NCBI GenBank assembly: GCA_963851245.1
Contig: CAWKOH010000010.1
Location: 248,001-312,000, forward strand
DNA: 64,000 nt
Origin: CAWKOH01 sp963851245
Lineage (GTDB): Bacteria; Actinomycetota; Acidimicrobiia; Acidimicrobiales; Palsa-688
Direction of reading: 5' to 3'
Part shown: positions 60,895-64,000 of the stretch, in pieces
Position numbering within the stretch: the stretch's first letter is position 1
Layout of the letters: each line of letters starts with the position of its first letter
Notes under the pieces: generated by a model
What the model saw: the letters and a program-made list of their open reading frames with translations, nothing else
What the model was told of the DNA's origin: nothing
Databases searched by the model: none
Made by a program: the position numbers and the translations under genes

Positions 60895-62120
60895 TGGCCC
60901 GCGTGCACTACGCAGCCAGCGTCCACGACCAGGCGGAGATCGACGCGGTGTTAGAGGTCCTGAAGGATCCCCAGGGGCTGTGGGTCGGCCGCAGGGTCAA
61001 TGCCATGGAGAGGCAGGTGGCGGCGCTGTTCGGCAAATCGATGGCCGTCATGTGCAACTCAGGTTCATCCGGCCTGTACCTGGCCGTCGAGCTACTGGGG
61101 CTGAAGCCCGGGCAGGAGGTCATAACCGCAGGGCTGACCTTCTCGACCGACATTGCCCCACTCGTTCGCGCCGGCCTGGTGCCCGTCCTGGTCGATGTCG
61201 AGCTGGACACGTTCAACGCCGACGTCGACGCCATAGATGACCTGGTCACCCCGGCTACGGGAGCCATCCTGCTGCCGAACCTGATTGGCAACACACCCGA
61301 CTGGGATGTGGTCCGGACTGTCGCTGACCGCCACGGTTTGAGAGTCATCGAAGACTCTTGTGACGCCCTCGGCCCTACCCTCCGGGGTACGCCGACAGGT
61401 CATCGGTCGGATTTCACAGTCACCAGCTTCGCCTCTTCCCACATCATCACCTGCGCCGGTGGGGGCGGGATGATCATGATGGACGACGACGCGACCAGAG
61501 ACCGGGCCCTGCTCCTGCGCCGCTGGGGCCGACGTTCTGAACTGCATTTCTTCGGCTCCAAGCGGCGAGACCACACGTTCTGGGAGGAGCTGGACGGTAT
61601 CCACTACGACAATCAGTTCATCTTCGACGAGCTGGGTTGGAACTTCGAGCCCTCTGAGCTCGGCGCCGCCTTCGGGCTCGAGCAGCTGAAGAAACTTCCC
61701 GCCAATCGGGCCCGACGGCAACGTAACTTCGACCTGTACACCGAGTGGTTCAGTGACCATCCGGATGTCTTCCAGCCACCCCGCCAGCTCGACGAGCTAG
61801 ATACGGCCTGGCTGTGCTACCCGGTGCTCATCCGGGCCGGAGCCGGCGTCGCCCGAGCCGAAGTGCAGGAATACCTCGACAGCCACGACGTGGACACCCG
61901 CACCGTCTGGACCGGCAACGTGACCCGCCAGCCCATGATGCGGGGAGCGACCTTCCGGCTTCCCGACGCCGGCCTGCCGAACGCCGATGCCATCATGGAG
62001 CGAGCCTTCCTCCTGCCGTGCAACCACGGCATGGGCGACTCTGACGTCACCTTCGTCCTCGACCAGCTCGAGGGTTTTCTGAAGACGAAGGCCTTGGCGT
62101 CGGGAACCACGTCGAGGTGA
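60894..62120 (+). CDS. DegT/DnrJ/EryC1/StrS-family PLP protein with His at the lysine position (RfbH/ColD-like)
   Basis: A 408-residue member of the sugar-aminotransferase fold. In the usual motif SF-x3-K the PLP-binding Lys is replaced: here SFASSHIITCAGGGGM has His183. The same Lys-to-His change marks the dehydratases E1/RfbH and ColD, which use PMP or PLP to remove a 3-hydroxyl. EDSCDALGPTLRG also matches RfbH-type sequences. The four Cys of the E1 Fe-S motif are not obvious, so ColD-type chemistry is closer. It would deoxygenate a nucleotide-sugar, but no sugar genes are adjacent. The ATG overlaps the SDR stop. Confidence 0.86.
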   Translation: MARVHYAASVHDQAEIDAVLEVLKDPQGLWVGRRVNAMERQVAALFGKSMAVMCNSGSSGLYLAVELLGLKPGQEVITAGLTFSTDIAPLVRAGLVPVLVDVELDTFNADVDAIDDLVTPATGAILLPNLIGNTPDWDVVRTVADRHGLRVIEDSCDALGPTLRGTPTGHRSDFTVTSFASSHIITCAGGGGMIMMDDDATRDRALLLRRWGRRSELHFFGSKRRDHTFWEELDGIHYDNQFIFDELGWNFEPSELGAAFGLEQLKKLPANRARRQRNFDLYTEWFSDHPDVFQPPRQLDELDTAWLCYPVLIRAGAGVARAEVQEYLDSHDVDTRTVWTGNVTRQPMMRGATFRLPDAGLPNADAIMERAFLLPCNHGMGDSDVTFVLDQLEGFLKTKALASGTTSR

Positions 62121-62157
62121 CGTCGCCGTCCTGACGCCTGGCCACCCCGGTTCTACG

Positions 62158-63075
62158 TCACGGACGCGGGCTGTGGACTCGGCCGAAGGTGTAGGCGTCT
62201 GCCCACCCCTGCTTGGCCAGGTTCGCCTCCTGGCGGGCGATGACTTCGGGGAGATCGTCGGGCTGCCATCCTTCGACCAGGTGCTCACCATAGAGGTCCA
62301 GAACCGGGCGCCTGAGTTCGAGTAATAGTTGAAGGCTGAACGCGACCCGCCCTGTCAGTACCGACGGGTCACCCGAGCAAAGCGCCACGGCCGCCTCCGC
62401 CATGGTGTCGAGGGGCTCGTACATGGCCTCGTCGATCCAGCCAGCAGCCAGGAGGGCCGGTGTGGCGATGGCTGCCTGGGGAGTGAGGGCGTTGACCGCC
62501 ACGCCCTGACCGTGGCACTCGCTGGCGGCGGTGACCGTCAAGCGGTTCAGCGCGGCCTTCGACGCTCCGTACTGGAACCCGCCCGTCGCCGGCTTGTTCC
62601 GGGGGAAGGGGGGTCCGGGCGGCAACTCGGCGGCAAAGGATGTGAGGTTGAGAATCCAACCCTGCCGGCGTTCCCGCATCCCGGGGACCACCGCCCGCAT
62701 GAGCTCCCAAGGCGCCCACAGGTTTACCTGCAGGCAGCGCTCGAGAGCACGAGTGGTCACTTCTTCGAACGGGTGGTAGCCGTTGGCGGCGGCGTTGTTC
62801 ACGAGGATGTCGATGGGGCCCAGCTCCGCTTCAGTTCTCGGCACCAGGTCAGACCGGCTCCCGGCGGGATCGGAGAGGTCGGCGGGGAGGACGAGGCACA
62901 CACCGCCGATCTCCTCGATCCGCCGCCGAGTCACCTCCAGGCCTTCAGCGTATCGGGCCGTTATCGCGACGGCGGCCCCCTCGGCGGCCAGGCGGACGGC
63001 GATTGCAGTCCCCGTCCCGCCCTGGCTGGCCCCGGTGACCAGGGCCACGCGACCACCACAAACTCCACCCGCCAT
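62158..63075 (-). CDS. SDR family oxidoreductase
   Basis: A 305-residue short-chain dehydrogenase: TGASQGGTGTAIA cofactor loop (one residue off the TGxxxGxG pattern), NLTSFAAELPPG with the Ser, and QYGASKAALNRL Tyr-x3-Lys. An inserted loop (PPGPPFPRNKPATGG) before the Tyr also appears in the gene at 60058, so these two are paralogues. The C-terminus is long. ATG 63075. Last SDR of the window; function unknown. Confidence 0.88.
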   Translation of the reverse strand: MAGGVCGGRVALVTGASQGGTGTAIAVRLAAEGAAVAITARYAEGLEVTRRRIEEIGGVCLVLPADLSDPAGSRSDLVPRTEAELGPIDILVNNAAANGYHPFEEVTTRALERCLQVNLWAPWELMRAVVPGMRERRQGWILNLTSFAAELPPGPPFPRNKPATGGFQYGASKAALNRLTVTAASECHGQGVAVNALTPQAAIATPALLAAGWIDEAMYEPLDTMAEAAVALCSGDPSVLTGRVAFSLQLLLELRRPVLDLYGEHLVEGWQPDDLPEVIARQEANLAKQGWADAYTFGRVHSPRP

Positions 63076-63107
63076 CAGACGAATCCCTTCGGCCTGAACA
63101 GAAGCGG

Positions 63108-63608
63108 TCAGCCGCCGCTGTTGGCCGGATGCCGGGAGGGTTCCTTGTTGGGGGCGGGAACGCCGGGCAGATGCAGAAAGCTCCGCACTGTCTGGACTCC
63201 CGGAACCTTCTCGACAACAGCGATCAGCAGGCGCTCCTGCTCGGGAGTCTCCACCTGGCCTCGCAAGGTGGCCACCCCCTTCACCGCCTCCACATTGACG
63301 TCCTGGGTGGGGAAGCCCTGACTGGCGATCACCTGGCGCAGGTGCTCCCGCAGGTCGGCATCACTCTCGGGATGGAATCGACCACCGCCTCGCGCTCGGA
63401 TCACCGCACCCTCGATGCGATTCTCGGCGTAGACCCATCTATGCCGCAGCGCCCGGTTGGCGTGCCGGTACTCGTGGCGCAACATCGAGCCGCAGCGGTC
63501 TCGCAGCATGCTTCTGCGCCGATGACCCCGGTCGGGGTCGAACACGTACATACCGGCTGCGCCGACCGCGGCCGCACCTACTACTTTGAGCGGATCCAGC
63601 TTCGACAC
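63108..63608 (-). CDS. BON domain protein
   Basis: A 166-residue protein. The N-terminus KVVGAAAVGAAGMYVFDPDRGHRRR is a membrane segment followed by a basic stretch; residues 85-150 (ADLREHLRQVI ... DVNVEAVKGVATLRGQVETPEQERLLIAVVEKVPGVQTV) form one BON domain. BON proteins bind phospholipid or act in envelope stress. The single domain with a hydrophobic anchor suggests attachment to the membrane. GTG start 63608. Confidence 0.85.
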   Translation of the reverse strand: MSKLDPLKVVGAAAVGAAGMYVFDPDRGHRRRSMLRDRCGSMLRHEYRHANRALRHRWVYAENRIEGAVIRARGGGRFHPESDADLREHLRQVIASQGFPTQDVNVEAVKGVATLRGQVETPEQERLLIAVVEKVPGVQTVRSFLHLPGVPAPNKEPSRHPANSGG

Positions 63609-63745
63609 CGTTCTCCTCCTCCCCGTCCGCGTCGGCCGCCCATGCCGGGCCGGCTCCCGATATGTTCAAGTATTAGCCCATGGGCGCCGCTAACGCCCGG
63701 AGGTCGCCCGACTCTTCGCCCTGCCGGGTTGTCGAGCACCCCGTT

Positions 63746-64000
63746 ATGGCACTCTGTGACGTGGTAGGCGAACGGTCCGACACGGCCAGGTACCTTCATT
63801 TCAAGACCAAGCCGAAACGGAGACTCCCGCTCCGCCTGGCCTTGTTCGCGCTGGTGCTGGTGGCGGTCCTGGCGGCTGCAGTGGCCATTCGGGCCGCTAC
63901 AGAATCGGTTCCGGCCCTCACGGTGAAGCGAACGGTGGCCACTTCGGTGGCCCTCGCCGGCCCGCGACCGAAGCTGGCCTGGCCGTCCGCCGGCGAGGCG
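63746..64000 (+). CDS. Membrane-anchored protein, D-Ala-D-Ala-carboxypeptidase-like N-terminus (3' partial)
   Basis: Open to the window end. Residues 1-27 are basic (FKTKPKRRLPLRL), then a membrane anchor LALFALVLVAVLAAAVAIRAA, then a proline-rich linker and KLAWPSAGEA at the edge. The end resembles the start of peptidase S11/D-Ala-D-Ala carboxypeptidases of Actinobacteria, which follow such a linker with WPATGEAA-type sequence, but only a few residues are visible. Start ATG 63746, or GTG 63761. It is divergent from the BON protein with 137 bases between. Confidence 0.6.
   Translation, partial: MALCDVVGERSDTARYLHFKTKPKRRLPLRLALFALVLVAVLAAAVAIRAATESVPALTVKRTVATSVALAGPRPKLAWPSAGEA

Noticed and set aside
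62105..62159. Terminator between the DegT-like gene and the last SDR
   Set aside because: Only a 7-bp stem with a loop of about 30 bases is present; too weak.
1..64000. CRISPR, prophage or transposon
   Set aside because: No spaced direct repeats, transposase, integrase or phage structural gene was seen on either strand.

Overview
The window is a 64 kb, high-GC segment of an actinobacterial chromosome. Enzyme repertoire suggests a free-living heterotroph: four LLM-class (F420-type) flavin oxidoreductases, five short-chain dehydrogenases including one mycofactocin-like member, three cytochrome P450s, amidohydrolase-2 enzymes, a Rieske oxygenase and D-Ala-D-Ala-carboxypeptidase-like membrane protein. 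This mix is typical of Acidimicrobiia or Mycobacteriales relatives; the exact lineage cannot be set from sequence alone. No rRNA, tRNA, CRISPR array, transposase or phage gene was seen.

Layout. 1-12.8 kb: catabolic genes (amidohydrolases, alpha/beta hydrolase, a DapA-like protein, a doubly deleted xanthine-dehydrogenase-type subunit, cysteine-dioxygenase-like cupin, epoxide hydrolase, P450, a fused CaiB CoA-transferase, two split-barrel flavoproteins, an LLM oxidoreductase). 13-15 kb: a promoter with an overlapping dyad, a 42-codon amidohydrolase tail, a P450 and a TetR. 15-20 kb: a minus-strand operon of D-aminoacylase, amidohydrolase-2 and an aconitase-family LeuC/LeuD-like pair. 20-26 kb: LLM enzyme, then a minus-strand oxygenase cluster (SDR, TauD-like, Rieske, cupin) facing a TetR gene with two tandem operators. 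26-34 kb: zinc alcohol dehydrogenase, esterases, a SARP regulator, a DUF1059-like protein, class II aldolase, a G1-peptidase remnant, SDR. 34-38.4 kb: a tight plus-strand operon of LLM, TauD-like, enolase-superfamily and amidohydrolase genes. 38.4-46.9 kb: acyl-CoA ligase, LLM, methyltransferase, a Fur/katG divergon, P450. 47-54 kb: an iron-type ABC uptake region with one binding lipoprotein between two permease-ATPase pairs. 54-56.4 kb: MarR and a DrrAB-like exporter from divergent, apparently leaderless promoters. 56-64 kb: SDRs, amidohydrolase, NTF2-like protein, enoyl-CoA hydratase, a DegT-family enzyme with His at the PLP-lysine position, a BON protein and a truncated gene at the edge.

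How the genes work together. Most units pair an oxidative enzyme (P450, Rieske, Fe/2OG or flavin) with CoA chemistry and an amidohydrolase-2 decarboxylase/hydrolase, as expected for degradation of aromatic, terpenoid or amide-type organic compounds. Substrates cannot be named.

Cross-cutting observations. Eight reading-frame breaks in seven otherwise conserved genes or remnants all look like one extra base, which points to sequence error more than decay. Three genes are real remnants or deletions. An 82-bp palindromic repeat occurs twice, both times between convergent genes.
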